Source: Sacculina carcini | Lineage: Eukaryota; Arthropoda; Thecostraca; Sacculinidae | Assembly (NCBI GenBank): GCA_916048095.2 | Contig: OU696571.1 | Coordinates: 11,626,949 to 11,690,948 of the forward strand | Length of the DNA: 64,000 nucleotides | Reading direction: 5' to 3' | Made by a program: the position numbers and the translations under genes | Shown here: piece after piece, positions 54,301 through 62,747 of the stretch | Layout of the letters: each line of letters begins with the position of its first letter | Position numbering within the stretch: the first letter of the stretch is position 1 | Notes under the pieces: model-generated | Databases searched by the model: none | What the model saw: the letters and a program-made list of their open reading frames with translations, nothing else | Told to the model about the DNA's origin: nothing

Positions 54301-57300
54301 GATAAGTAATAAATAACAATCAAGAACAATAAATATGATTCAATAAGAAACATCCAACAATAAATAAAAATATGATTCAATAAGTAACAACAACACAAAT
54401 AAATATGATTCAATATTCTTGAATATAATGAAAATTGAATTATTCTTGAAATTATATTCAATACACTTGGTCTTGCATACAAGCATTGACTCAATTTCGG
54501 CTGAATCAGGCGAGTGTTGTTTAGTATTTGGGCGCTGGCACACGGGTAGATGGTGGCTAATTACCGGACCTACAGATGACCTACAGACCTGTAGATGGTT
54601 GCTGGTCTATGTGGTTCCACTGTTCCTGATTACAATTCTGTGACGGCTCAAAATTACCGGTCACAGGTTGCTGAAAGACTTTGAAATGACATTGGGACTG
54701 TGGTTGTCCAGAGTTCTCCAGATGCTGGACGTAACAGTAGAATTGTTGTTGATCGTAGTTTTCATGAGACAGAACATAGTTCGTTTAGCATTGTTCCAAG
54801 CTGTTCCATTGATGCTGACTGGTTATCTGTGGAATATCATTTTTTGATTCGTTAAGTGTTAATAGTTCAGTGTTTGTAAATATTGTTTTTGTAATAAAAA
54901 CACCAAAAGCCATTTCGGCAATATGTCAGGAATATCAGAAAGCATGTTAAAACCGTTCAGCCGAAATAGCTTTTGATGTTTTTATTACAAAAACAATATT
55001 AACAAACACTGAATTACTTACACTTCTCACTGCGACACCGCAATCCCTTCTTCCCCCCAAACAAACTAACTCTTCCCGACATTGTTGATTCGTCCGTTGC
55101 CATGGCAACCAACTAGTCAACGATTACACAAATACACGAACTGCTAACACAACAGGGAAGAATGATGGGGCAGAATACAGCTGCCTTTACAGGGGGGCAC
55201 CAACTCTTCTGAATTATTCCGTCCCCCCCCCCCCCGATCCTGTTCGGTCCTGACAGTAGTTCCTCGAAGGGAAGAAGCAGAGGGTCCACTTTTAGTCGCC
55301 TCTTACACGACACGCAGCGGGTACGGCGGCAGTATTCTTATCCCCTAACCGCAGGGACAGTGTGGAATATCATGATCACTCACATTACGTTGCAAGCAGT
55401 TTGATTATTGTTCGTAATTTTGCCGTGTCGTTTCATATACCGCCAGAGGCTGCAGGTATTATTCGGTCACTAATTGGTGATTCGCCTCTGGCAATATGAA
55501 GCTCGCCAGAACAAATAGCATATGTTTTATTACCATAAGTGTAAATATGTTTAGTTTGCCTCCACGCATCAGGACTCTTCACACCTGACTGTACAAACAG
55601 ACCATTTTTCCAAGGTGATTAGGAAGCATGATCCATACTCCGTGCCGCCAATCTTAAAATCAAAACCAGAATTTATTCGTAAACTATAGCGGTATCTGTA
55701 TTTACAGACCAGACACTTTACGATACTTGATCCTTGCAAATTTGCTTATCAATATGTCAAAGTCGCTGTTTGGTTTTAGTGTAGTTTTCCGTGATGAAGA
55801 AAGATATATCATAAATAGCATACTTTTGTTTTATTCCTGACTCAAAAAAACCTCTATTCCTTATATATCTACTGAAATTATTTAAGCCTGGGTCATTTTT
55901 GAGGCCCCCTAAAATGTGGATGCCCTTGGGCAGGTGCCATCTTTGCCCCCCCTCTAAATCCGGCCCTGATCCTAACAGATGTTCCGCTTGATAGTTCAGA
56001 CCCTGTTGATGGTTGGGATAATATGGAGCGTAGTTCTAACAGTACAACGGTTAATATCAGTTCTCCAACGGATGTTAGCAATCTACCATTGGCGGCGTGT
56101 AGTTGAGAGGCGCATAGAAGTTCATGACGAATGTTGGTGTTGATAGAGGCAACAAAACTTGTCGTGAAACAACAAAGCTGTCACTTTATTATTATTATTA
56201 TTATTAATTACAGGCAAATCCAGTAGCATGGGAAGAGTGCAAGCACTATCACCACCCTAAGGTGGCCCCATGTACCGGAAGCGCCCAAAAGATTCAGAGA
56301 GAAAGAGAGTTCGAAAAGAAAAAAAAGTCTAGAAAGAGAGTTGGAAAGAAAATAATAAATAAATAACAATAAATAATAAACCATCATCCGATAACAATCC
56401 ATAATGTCACTCCGCCCACGTTCCTCAATAAATAATAACAATCAACAATAAATATGTGATTCAGTAAATAACAGCCATTAATAAATATGAATAAATATTA
56501 ATAAATAAGTAATAAATAACAATCAAGAACAATAAATATGATTCAATAAGACTTGAGTCAAATCCGCAATATAATTGATTGCACAAAATTCATCGACCTA
56601 ATGCTGGGATAAAATACACAAATAAAACCTGCTAGTTTTATTGAAGGTAGTGTAGAAATATATTTAAAGTTTGTGTTTTATTCGTCAACATTTTAGTGAA
56701 ATTTCTTGGTAGATTTTCATCTGCAATATATGATGTTGACACTCTGTTTTATATTAATGTTTCGATATTAATATTAATATGTTTCTTATATTAAACAGTG
56801 CAGTCATTTATATAGTTCTTGATTCTGTCACAAATCTGATTGGCTTGCAATTGCGTTTTTTGCATTTGGTTATGAATCACATTAATAACATGATCCTGGA
56901 ATGTTGTATATTAATTAATCATTTTTCAAAAACAATATTGCCACTAATATCAATAAAACAACATTAATATCAATAAAACAACAGAAATAAATTGTATACG
57001 ATAATTAAAAATAAACTTATTAGATTACCAAAAATTAATTCTTCATCTTTAGGTCACTTTTTTGCCATTTTTCTTGTTATCAGATCACCTGATTACGGTT
57101 TACGTTTATCATATTCATAGTGAATCATACTCAAGTGGGTGAACCAAACCGTCTAACCCCTGAAACTTATTCACCGAAACCCCGGGCGTTCGATGGAACC
57201 CCGGTGGAGAACGACTGAATTAGACCACTGATTCTGTAGCGCTACTTACAGATATACATGAGAAGGTGGTGGAACCCTGCCGGGCAGCTCGCTGGAATAT

Positions 57301-58100
57301 TGAAGATATGCGACAATTCACTTGCGCACTGGACTTCTCGCCAGATCAGCTGCATCCATTCAGAAGGTCCACCTCCCACAAATCATCTCTCTCACACACA
57401 CATACATACACTTATACGACATACATACACACACACACACGCTAACACACACACAGACACACACACATACAAATTGACAGACACTTCCGCACATCATACA
57501 GTTATAAAGCCTAGTAACGAGGCATACAGACATACAAACACATGTGTATGTGTCGTGTCAGTGACGGCATACACCGGTGTAAAAAGATTTAATCTAAAAA
57601 AAGTTATGTTGTCATTCAGATGTCAATGTGTATCTGATGTTGTTTATTAGTATTATTAATTTATTATTACAAATTCCAGTAGTATATGGGAAGAGTGCAA
57701 GTGCACTATTACCACCCTGTGCGGTGGCCCCATGTGTACAGGAAGCTAACCAAAAAAGATGCAGAGAAAAAGAGAGTTCGAAAAGAAAAGGTTTCAATCA
57801 GGAAGATGAAAGCCAATGAAGAAAGAAGCAAAAATAAATAAACGATCGATGGAAAAAATTATCCAAAATAAAAGTCGTATGGTCTAATCTAAATCTAAAT
57901 ATAAGTCTCTTAGTCTAAGTCTAAGTCTGTCCTAAATAAGTATAATCATATATGTGTTTTGAGACATACAGACAGAGAGAGAGAGAGGTGTTTCACTGGT
58001 GTTTGTGTTGTTGTGTTGCAGAGACGAAGAGCTGCATTGTTTGTGGCAGCGCTTCTGGCGCGCGGCCAGTGTTTGTATTGGCCAACTGTTTAACAGCTGA
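47234..58100 (+). CDS. FIBP: FIBP: acidic FGF intracellular-binding protein, 8 exons
   Basis: Exons: 47234-47321, 48586-48841, 49937-50056, 51133-51240, 51842-52048, 52726-52868, 57252-57366, 58022-58100. Every junction keeps frame (phases 1,2,2,2,2,1,2), giving 1116 nt or 371 codons plus stop. Human FIBP is about 357-364 residues. Similarity to the vertebrate protein runs end to end: ELDVFVGN at the start, LQRLLDTPAQL, YYDLDD and KKPSSKQRKELDD, SCRRQFDN (split by intron 3), LDREFLLQLRELK, NFRLLFR with DLKSLF, VVEPCR, and a short tail LWQRFW. FIBP binds acidic FGF (FGF1) in cytosol and nucleus. It is linked to growth control, and in people to an overgrowth syndrome. Its biochemistry is unknown. 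The exon 5 donor (GC|GTACGA) is weak, and reading on gives a TAA at 52074. Most introns end in UG-rich tracts. Confidence 0.9.
47392..47670 (-). repeat. SINE-like repeat, copy 2
   Basis: Matches 4289-4575. The right end GGGTTTCGAACCACGG is the complement of a tRNA B box, so on the minus strand it begins with a tRNA-like promoter part. Confidence 0.55.
47670..48022 (-). mobile_element. TAAGCCC MITE family copy, reversed
   Basis: CCATATTTTCCATGGTGGGA ... TATATGTGGAACAATCAGA ... GAAAAGTGACATGGGCTTAA. It directly abuts the SINE. Confidence 0.7.
48138..48580 (+). repeat. (TG)n-rich array before FIBP exon 2
   Basis: TGTGTG with recurrent TGTGATG, GTCCGTG and TACGTG variants. It reaches within 10 bases of the exon 2 acceptor. 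Confidence 0.9.
48586..48841 (+). CDS. FIBP: FIBP exon 2
   Basis: Frame ESAVEQLQRAETPPTTEI, then DMLHSDVQQQYGGLAMLQRL and LDTPAQLTQQ. The second half aligns with the FIBP LERLLHAPPKL region. Donor CAAAG|GTCACT, phase 2. Confidence 0.85.
48842..49936 (+). other. FIBP: FIBP intron 2
   Basis: AT-rich first half with nothing recognised. ATAC/ATAT/CA microsatellite at 49360-49437, and a TG/TATG array of about 420 bp (49497-49920) leading into the acceptor TTGTGCAG. Confidence 0.75.
49497..49920 (+). repeat. (TG)n/(TATG)n array before FIBP exon 3
   Basis: Includes a run of GTGTATATTTGTGTAT units at 49786-49870. It can be read as long MCVCVY-type frames, which are not genes. Confidence 0.9.
49937..50056 (+). 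CDS. FIBP: FIBP exon 3
   Basis: YYDLDDCVVRELVGKKPSSK then QRKELDDVAERTG: the best-conserved block of the gene. Donor GTGCAG|GTTCGA splits the Arg codon of SCRRQF. Confidence 0.9.
50160..50395 (-). mobile_element. TAAGCCC MITE fragment, reversed
   Basis: Family blocks AGTCTGTCAAAGTTTTATTT, GTACAAATATGTGCAATAGT and TATTGTATATGTGGAACAAA. One end is missing. In FIBP intron 3. Confidence 0.65.
50640..51132 (+). repeat. (TTTGTGGTG)n array with two decoy copies of the FIBP exon 4 start
   Basis: TTTGTGGTGTTTGTGATG-type units with two embedded 22-bp copies of the exon 4 beginning (50954-50975 and 51027-51048). Each is preceded by the same TGTGTATGTGTTTGTAG acceptor as the true exon at 51133. Confidence 0.9.
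51133..51240 (+). CDS. FIBP: FIBP exon 4
   Basis: RQFDNIRRIYKACDDMPG, DNIQRQFLLPARLV, matching the FIBP RQFDNFKRVFK and DNIQQHFLL blocks. The donor is the first GT of a TG microsatellite (GTCAG|GTGTGTGTG). Confidence 0.9.
51241..51841 (+). other. FIBP: FIBP intron 4
   Basis: (TG)n 51241-51480, an inverted copy of MITE family C at 51495-51800 (AACCTTCCCCCGTAGTGTCG, GTAATCACAAATTCACTGAT), then the UG-rich acceptor TTTGTGTGTAG. Confidence 0.75.
51842..52048 (+). CDS. FIBP: FIBP exon 5
   Basis: RYAVVLFLSWVRIEVHKRKI, HLSFQDLFVCGDALLRHW, LDREFLLQLRELKILL. Matches the FIBP segment ending KEFLQDLKELKVL. I end the exon at AAAGC|GTACGA because that phase (2) fits exon 6. Without splicing the frame adds YEAQHIKS and stops at 52074-52076. 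Confidence 0.8.
52049..52360 (+). repeat. Tandem duplication of the FIBP exon 5 end
   Basis: The segment CGTACGAAGCACAACACATC and AAGAGTTAAAA at 52048-52190 recurs, diverged, at 52214-52360 as CGTACAAAGCAGAACATCAA and GAGTTTATAAA, followed in both by ATGGAAA and GATGAAYRAGGATWATTATAT blocks. Confidence 0.75.
52726..52868 (+). CDS. FIBP: FIBP exon 6
   Basis: Acceptor TGTGTGTATGTGTGTCAG. Frame IVLSQLSGSVSTDCRGDLQQ, NFRLLFRCIVGIAVSLHHSR, DLKSLFI, matching the FIBP NFKNLSRGLVNVA...NKDVRDLF region. Strong donor ATCG|GTGAGT. Confidence 0.85.
54078..54420 (-). mobile_element. (TAA)n-tailed retroposon, body fragment
   Basis: Starts GACCGGAAGCGCCCAAAAGA (without the 3' tail part) and follows 22660-22980 closely, ending in AATAAATATGATTCAATA. 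Confidence 0.65.
54865..55014. other. 150-nt hairpin with 55-bp arms
   Basis: Arms GTTCAGTGTTTGTAAATATT...CATTTCGGC (54865-54919) and GCCGAAATAG...AATATTAACAAACACTGAAT (54960-55014) pair with three mismatches and one wobble. The loop is about 40 bases. Either a small foldback MITE or a precursor-like RNA hairpin. Confidence 0.8.
55096..55109. promoter_or_regulatory. Perfect X-box motif (RFX site)
   Basis: GTTGCCATGGCAAC is the full palindromic RFX consensus. It lies deep in FIBP intron 6, far from any recognised promoter, so function is uncertain. Confidence 0.35.
55250..55370. repeat. GC-rich repeat-like block
   Basis: AGAGGGTCCACTTTTAGTCG, CCTCTTACACGACACGCAGC, GGTACGGCGGCAGTATTCTT, ATCCCC. 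It has the look of a conserved SINE/LINE domain, but I cannot assign the family. Confidence 0.35.
56185..56552 (-). mobile_element. (TAA)n-tailed retroposon 3' end, copy 5
   Basis: (TTA)n, TTACAGGCAAATCCAGTAGC, AAGGTGGCCCCATGTACCGG, GCGCCCAAAAGATTCAGAGA. Nearly identical to 22557-22960 over most of its length. Confidence 0.75.
57252..57366 (+). CDS. FIBP: FIBP exon 7
   Basis: Frame IHEKVVEPCRAARWNIEDMR, QFTCALDFSPDQLHPFR, matching the FIBP LVEKFVEPCRSDHW...LDGFRHQ segment. Acceptor CTTACAG, donor AGAAG|GTCCAC. Confidence 0.9.
57367..58021 (+). other. FIBP: FIBP intron 7
   Basis: A (CA)n patch at 57390-57475 and a (TAA)n-tailed retroposon end at 57645-57800 (minus). The acceptor follows a GTGTTTGTGTTGTTGTGTTGCAG tract. 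Confidence 0.7.
58022..58100 (+). CDS. FIBP: FIBP exon 8 (terminal)
   Basis: DEELHCLWQRFWRAASVCIG, QLFNS, stop TGA 58098-58100. Matches the FIBP C-terminal FRHQALWDRYMGTLRGCLL pattern. No AATAAA lies within the next 100 bases. Confidence 0.85.
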
Positions 58101-58337
58101 CGAGAGGCCAAACACCGCTGCAGATATAGGTGGCGGTAGTGGGCTAGTCGGCTAAGTTATAGATGGCGCTGTTGTGTGATTGTAAAAATAATGAAAGTGT
58201 GATACCAAATATAAAAGAGCATATTCAGAAATGCGACTCAGATATAACGAAAATTCAACGTCTTCAGCAGCTCTTATACCGCTCCTGACGCTTACATCAT
58301 GAAACTGACAATATAAGTCGCGTTAACGCTAGCCTTG

Positions 58338-58423
58338 AGGAATAACCGAGTAGCTCAGTCGCTAAGGTAGCGCCCAATATTCGTGTGTTGTAAGTTCGCG
58401 CGCGGTTCGAGTCTTGGCCCGGG
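58338..58423 (+). repeat. tRNA-like SINE head
   Basis: Box A-like TAGCTCAGTCGCTAAGGTAG and box B GGTTCGAGTCT are about 50 bases apart. The anticodon arm is not formed properly and the total is about 86 bases, so a tRNA-derived SINE is likelier than a tRNA gene. Confidence 0.5.
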
Positions 58424-61329
58424 ATTTTTCACATTAACATCTGCAAGGTTGAAACTGCACTGGCTGTAGATTTGGCTCACGGCGGGATTTCCGTTCTATG
58501 TGTGTCCTACATATGTGTTCGTGTGTGTGTGTGCTTAATGTGTATGCGTGTTTTGTGTTGAAAAGTTACTGCCCAAGGGGTTTTATGGTTTTTGAGGTGG
58601 TTGATTTTGATGCACTATCTGTAGTCGACGCGATGTGTAGAATCCCCGAGTTGAGAAATCTGCGAAATGTGACCAAGCATGCAGGAATCTTGCAATAATG
58701 CACCATATCAGATTATACAAAACAGTTAACGAGCAATTAATGTTCAAACATAAATACTTGCACCGGTGTTGAAAATTCATAAGCTGTTCAACAATACAGC
58801 ATTACATATAGTCTCTGACTGTGTTTATATGCGTGAAATTTAGTTTTCTCCCCAATTCAGTATTGTCAGTGTAGAGCTCTTTGATTTTGTGATATTTCGA
58901 GTTAACTTGCTAATTGACATCATACCTCAATTACCGAGTTAGCGTGGAAAAGTCACAATTAATCTGATTGGAGATTCGATCTGCAGCACAGCATCCAAGC
59001 AGAATTGAATGTCTGTGAGCTCACAATCTGTGATGGAGTTTGCAACGAGTGCTTCGTCGCGTGACTTTACTGGCGGTCTCAAAGAACACCTCGAGGTCAT
59101 CATCATCTGAGACTCATCCATCCCTTCCCATCACCTCTCAACGAAATCGTCATTTGACGGTGTCGACGTGTCAGCGGTTAGTCCTTGGACGGGTACGTCT
59201 TCATCACAACACTCACGTATGTCAGCGGAGTTTTACCAGCGACAACGACGTGTTTATCATCCTCATACTGTCCTAGATCTGCTAGCAACCCGTACCTGCC
59301 ACGAATATCTCCGTCCGATGAGTGGTCGATTCATGGCAGCTCAAGAAAACAACAGCCCAAATCGAGGACAACTGCCTCTGGATCAGTCTCGGTCATTTCT
59401 TCACCGTCTTCGTGTTTGTCGCTGTCATCTGCTGCTTTGATTCTTTGTGACGATACTCAGCGACATCGGAGTCAGTTTCCTGTGTAACTCAAACAGCACA
59501 ATCTCTACATCCTGCTCTACATCCCTACCGATGTTATCCCGTTCCACATATTTTATTCGCCATTCACTCTCTCATCAGTTGGTGTTGACCAGAAAGATCA
59601 GCACTCACTTCTCGGAGTAAACAAACAGGAGGTTTGTGATCACTCCATGTCATCTTCCGATTCCTAATTATTTGTTTTTGTCGTCGAACTCCTCCTGTGA
59701 CGGCAACTGACAGATATGTGTAATCGGAGCCCGTCGAACAACGCGACAGTAATGCGCAATCGTCGTCGTTGTGGCATCTCATCTAAGACGTCAACAGTCA
59801 CCAACATCGTCGGCCATATTAACAAATCAATCATCATTATTTGGACCAGAACAATCAGTCCCATCACCATCATTCTCAGCTTCAACGTCAATGATACCAC
59901 GACCATCATTACCATTGTGATCAGCCTCATCTCCATCTCCAGCAATAACATCATCATTAACACCAGCAATATCATCAGTGTCAGTGTCAACGTTGGGTCC
60001 ACCACAATCAATATCGTCAGTGTCCGATGCTTTTAGAAAGCGTCGCTCAAGGTCTTCTGTAGTTGCATGCAAGCGGAGTCGTGACAATAGTTGTGCACCT
60101 GCCACTTTGCAACCAGCATCATTGGCCTATATATCATCCTTGTTGCGGTCGTACTGCGGTGACAGTAGGAAGCGTCGTTCTGAATGCCCACATAACATGC
60201 TGCAGTGTCACAGAAACGTGGCCGCTCAATTGCAGACACACTGTCGCAAGCACATGCCAGCCACACTGCGTCAGAAAGTTGTCGGCGTTAATTGAACAAC
60301 TCCAATAAGCGATAGGCAGCGTTTTCTGCTTGCGGTGACATCGTCGCCGCCGACGTTGTCTGTAGTGAATAAGATGATGATGATATGGATGTCACCTTGA
60401 CACTGACAAATTGCAGAGGAGCCAGCGGTAGCTTGAGAGCCGCCATCGATTACACAGCTGCATCTGGCTCCCGCGAACACGCTGGAAACCACAGCAGAGA
60501 TGAGTCTACCCAACGACAGTATGTTCCGCTATCAGAACGCACTTCTGCATGTGCTGTTCGGAGTGACGCCTTTTTTCGCCGAGTGGGTGGCGACGGTTGG
60601 GCGACTACCGGACACGTAAGTGAGAGTGGGTTCTCTGGCGCGAATGATGTAGCTGCGAAACAGAGCGCAGTGACACGCCACCTGGCTACAAGTGGAAGAT
60701 ATCAGGAGCCAAGTGTTTGCTGCCCTTGATCCGACGTTTGGCAATCTCTTTGCCATATATGACTCAAACGAGCACTCTGACATGTGCTGGACGCATAGGG
60801 CGGTTTTCACAAAGAGGACAGTAGCATCAAAGCCAGCAACATGCGGTCGTTGGATCCGGTGCGCTCCAGCTTCGAATACGAAACACTGAACAACTACCAT
60901 TGCTTCCGGTACAAGGGGAGCGTGAAAGGCGCGAGCTCCACATCACATGGCTTGTCAACGTTCCACTCCATCAATGTCCCTGTCTTCAATGCATAAACTG
61001 AACGGCGAGAGGTGTTCTGCGTGGGCTCATTGTGCATTTTAATCCCGCTACCTGTGTGGCGGCGGTCAGGTGCACCAAATTAACGAACGCGTTTTAAGTC
61101 CTAGATAAATTTTGCAGGATGATGTCTTTTCGCCCGCCGAGTGTCATCATCAAGGGTTAGTATATTCGTGTCAGCCTACCTGTAGCTATGTTTGTCTGGC
61201 ATCACTCAGCTAGTGCGGGATAATCAAACGTTTTATGCAAGGGTACACCCAACGAAGGGTGGGGACCGACAATGTAGGGACCCGTGCTTCTTTTTTAGTA
61301 CATTATGTGTGATTCCTCAATTCGTCCAA
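58424..61329. other. Intergenic region with unexplained GC-rich stretch
   Basis: 58940-60900 has higher GC than most of the window. On the minus strand 59060-59110 and 59830-60105 give coding-like peptides, the latter starting AQLLSRLRLHATTEDLERRF and turning D/N/G-rich. On the plus strand 60692-60990 reads like protein in alternating frames (FGNLFAIYDSNEHSDMCW, then FEYETLNNYHCFRYKGSVKG). I recognise no family. A decayed gene or transposon is possible. Confidence 0.3.
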
Positions 61330-62041
61330 GTCCGAGTTTCTGGCTCTTCATCCTCTTCGTAGTCTTCCTCCTCGTTTACCTCTTATCCTATTCTCGACAG
61401 TTGGCAATCTCGGCGTTACTTTGACTCATCACTGTCCTCATCCGACAATATCCTCTGTCGCCCGCACTTTTGGTCTTATCTTGATATCCCTCCATCCTAT
61501 ACACTCATATCTCGACAGACCTTCCGTAATCAAACTTATTCACTCTCATGTATTCTCTAGACTCGATTATTGTAATTTTTTGTACATCAATGCTCCCCGT
61601 CGTTCTCTTAAAATCCTACAGCGCGTTCTTAACCAATCTTGTCGTTTTGTCCTTCATCTTGTTCCTTGTCGTCACACTTCTCAATTTATTTTTCAATTTC
61701 GCTGGCTCCCTATTATTCCACGTATGAACTTTTGCTTGTGTTGTCTGATCTATAAGTTTCTCCACGATCCTCATCAGCCTTCCTATCTCCGCCTTCTCCT
61801 CACTCCTTGCCTCACTCCTTCCCGAATTCCTCTTCCCCTTGTCTGCCCTCGTGCTGTAAATGAATCTCCTTGGTCCTCAAATCGTTCTTTTTCCGCCCCT
61901 CGCCTTTACAACTCCATCCCATCTCATATTACTTCTTCTCTTTCCTACACTTATTTCCACTCTAAGCTATCTAAACATCATTTTGACCTCTCTTTTGACC
62001 CAGTCTCCCACACTCTCACATTTTTTGCATCACTATAACCT
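61330..62041 (+). pseudogene. LINE reverse transcriptase C-terminal fragment
   Basis: The frame 61421-62038 carries HVFSRLDYCNFLYINAPRRS, ILQRVLNQSCRFVL, RWLPIIPR, SRIPLPLVCPRAVNESPWSS and FSAPRLYNSIPSH: the thumb and C-terminal part of a CR1/L2-like reverse transcriptase. Related to, but a different family from, the 12481-15414 ORF. The catalytic YADD region is missing (5' truncated). A NLGVTL block lies just upstream in another frame. Confidence 0.75.
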
Positions 62042-62299
62042 GTTACTTTAGCCTGTTCTTACTTGTATTCATTCCTTCGTTTGTGTGTACGCCTTATCTA
62101 CGTTATGATTACATTGTCTCGAGTTGTGTTGCCATTATGTTTCAGTCGTGTTGTCTTGTCCGTCATTTCCGTCTGTTTTGTATGTTTTGTCCGTATTTTG
62201 TCTCTATTTATTGTCTTTTATTGCATACGTGTACACGTATTTGTAGTTTACTTACCCTCCCTTTTAGAAAATGCATGCAATTTCACAGATATTATACCT

Positions 62300-62475
62300 C
62301 ATAGATCCTTTACTATTACTAGGTAATGTATGGATCTTTTTCTGATACTATACATTATAGATAATTTCATGATAATTAGGTAATTTAATGATACTAGGTA
62401 TATTATAATGATAATGGTGACTTTTAATGATACTAGGTAATTTATGGATATTTTACTGATAGGTTATATTTTAAT
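62300..62475 (+). repeat. Degenerate ATGATACTAGGTAATTTA repeat
   Basis: Five to six imperfect units of about 18-30 bp following the LINE fragment, possibly its tail. Confidence 0.6.
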
Positions 62476-62513
62476 AATAATGTAAGAATTGACATTTAAA
62501 ATCTCACATATAG

Positions 62514-62519
62514 TTTATT
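62514..62519 (-). terminator. Candidate poly(A) signal for the MAP3K gene
   Basis: TTTATT on the plus strand, i.e. AATAAA on the minus strand, about 230 nt past the stop codon. Confidence 0.4.
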
Positions 62520-62747
62520 GGTCTTTTATAATCGGTAGTCTTTTCTTGTTCATCAGCTGTTCTATTCTCTGGTTTTTGTTGCTCAAGTCTTTTACGACAT
62601 GACAAGAGTTTAGGCAACTAGACCCACCTCGCAATTTGATATCTCGACAATTTGGATGACTGTATTTCATTTATAACATCAACTGTAGACATGTAAATCC
62701 AAAATCACAGGCACATTGTCAGTGAACATCACTAGGGTTTCTTCTAG

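Larger units (their letters stand above)
52869..57251 (+). other. FIBP: FIBP intron 6 (4.4 kb)
   Basis: Holds a GACCTCNTGTTGACC-type repeat near 52877-53150, two (TAA)n-tailed retroposon pieces (54078-54420 and 56185-56552), a 150-nt hairpin (54865-55014), a perfect X-box (55096-55109) and a GGACCCTCTGC.../TTAGTCGCCTCTTACACGAC block at 55250-55370. The rest is AT-rich with no gene seen. Confidence 0.7.

Noticed and set aside
58338..58423. Functional tRNA gene
   Set aside because: Box A and B are present, but no proper anticodon arm and the length is wrong. SINE head preferred.
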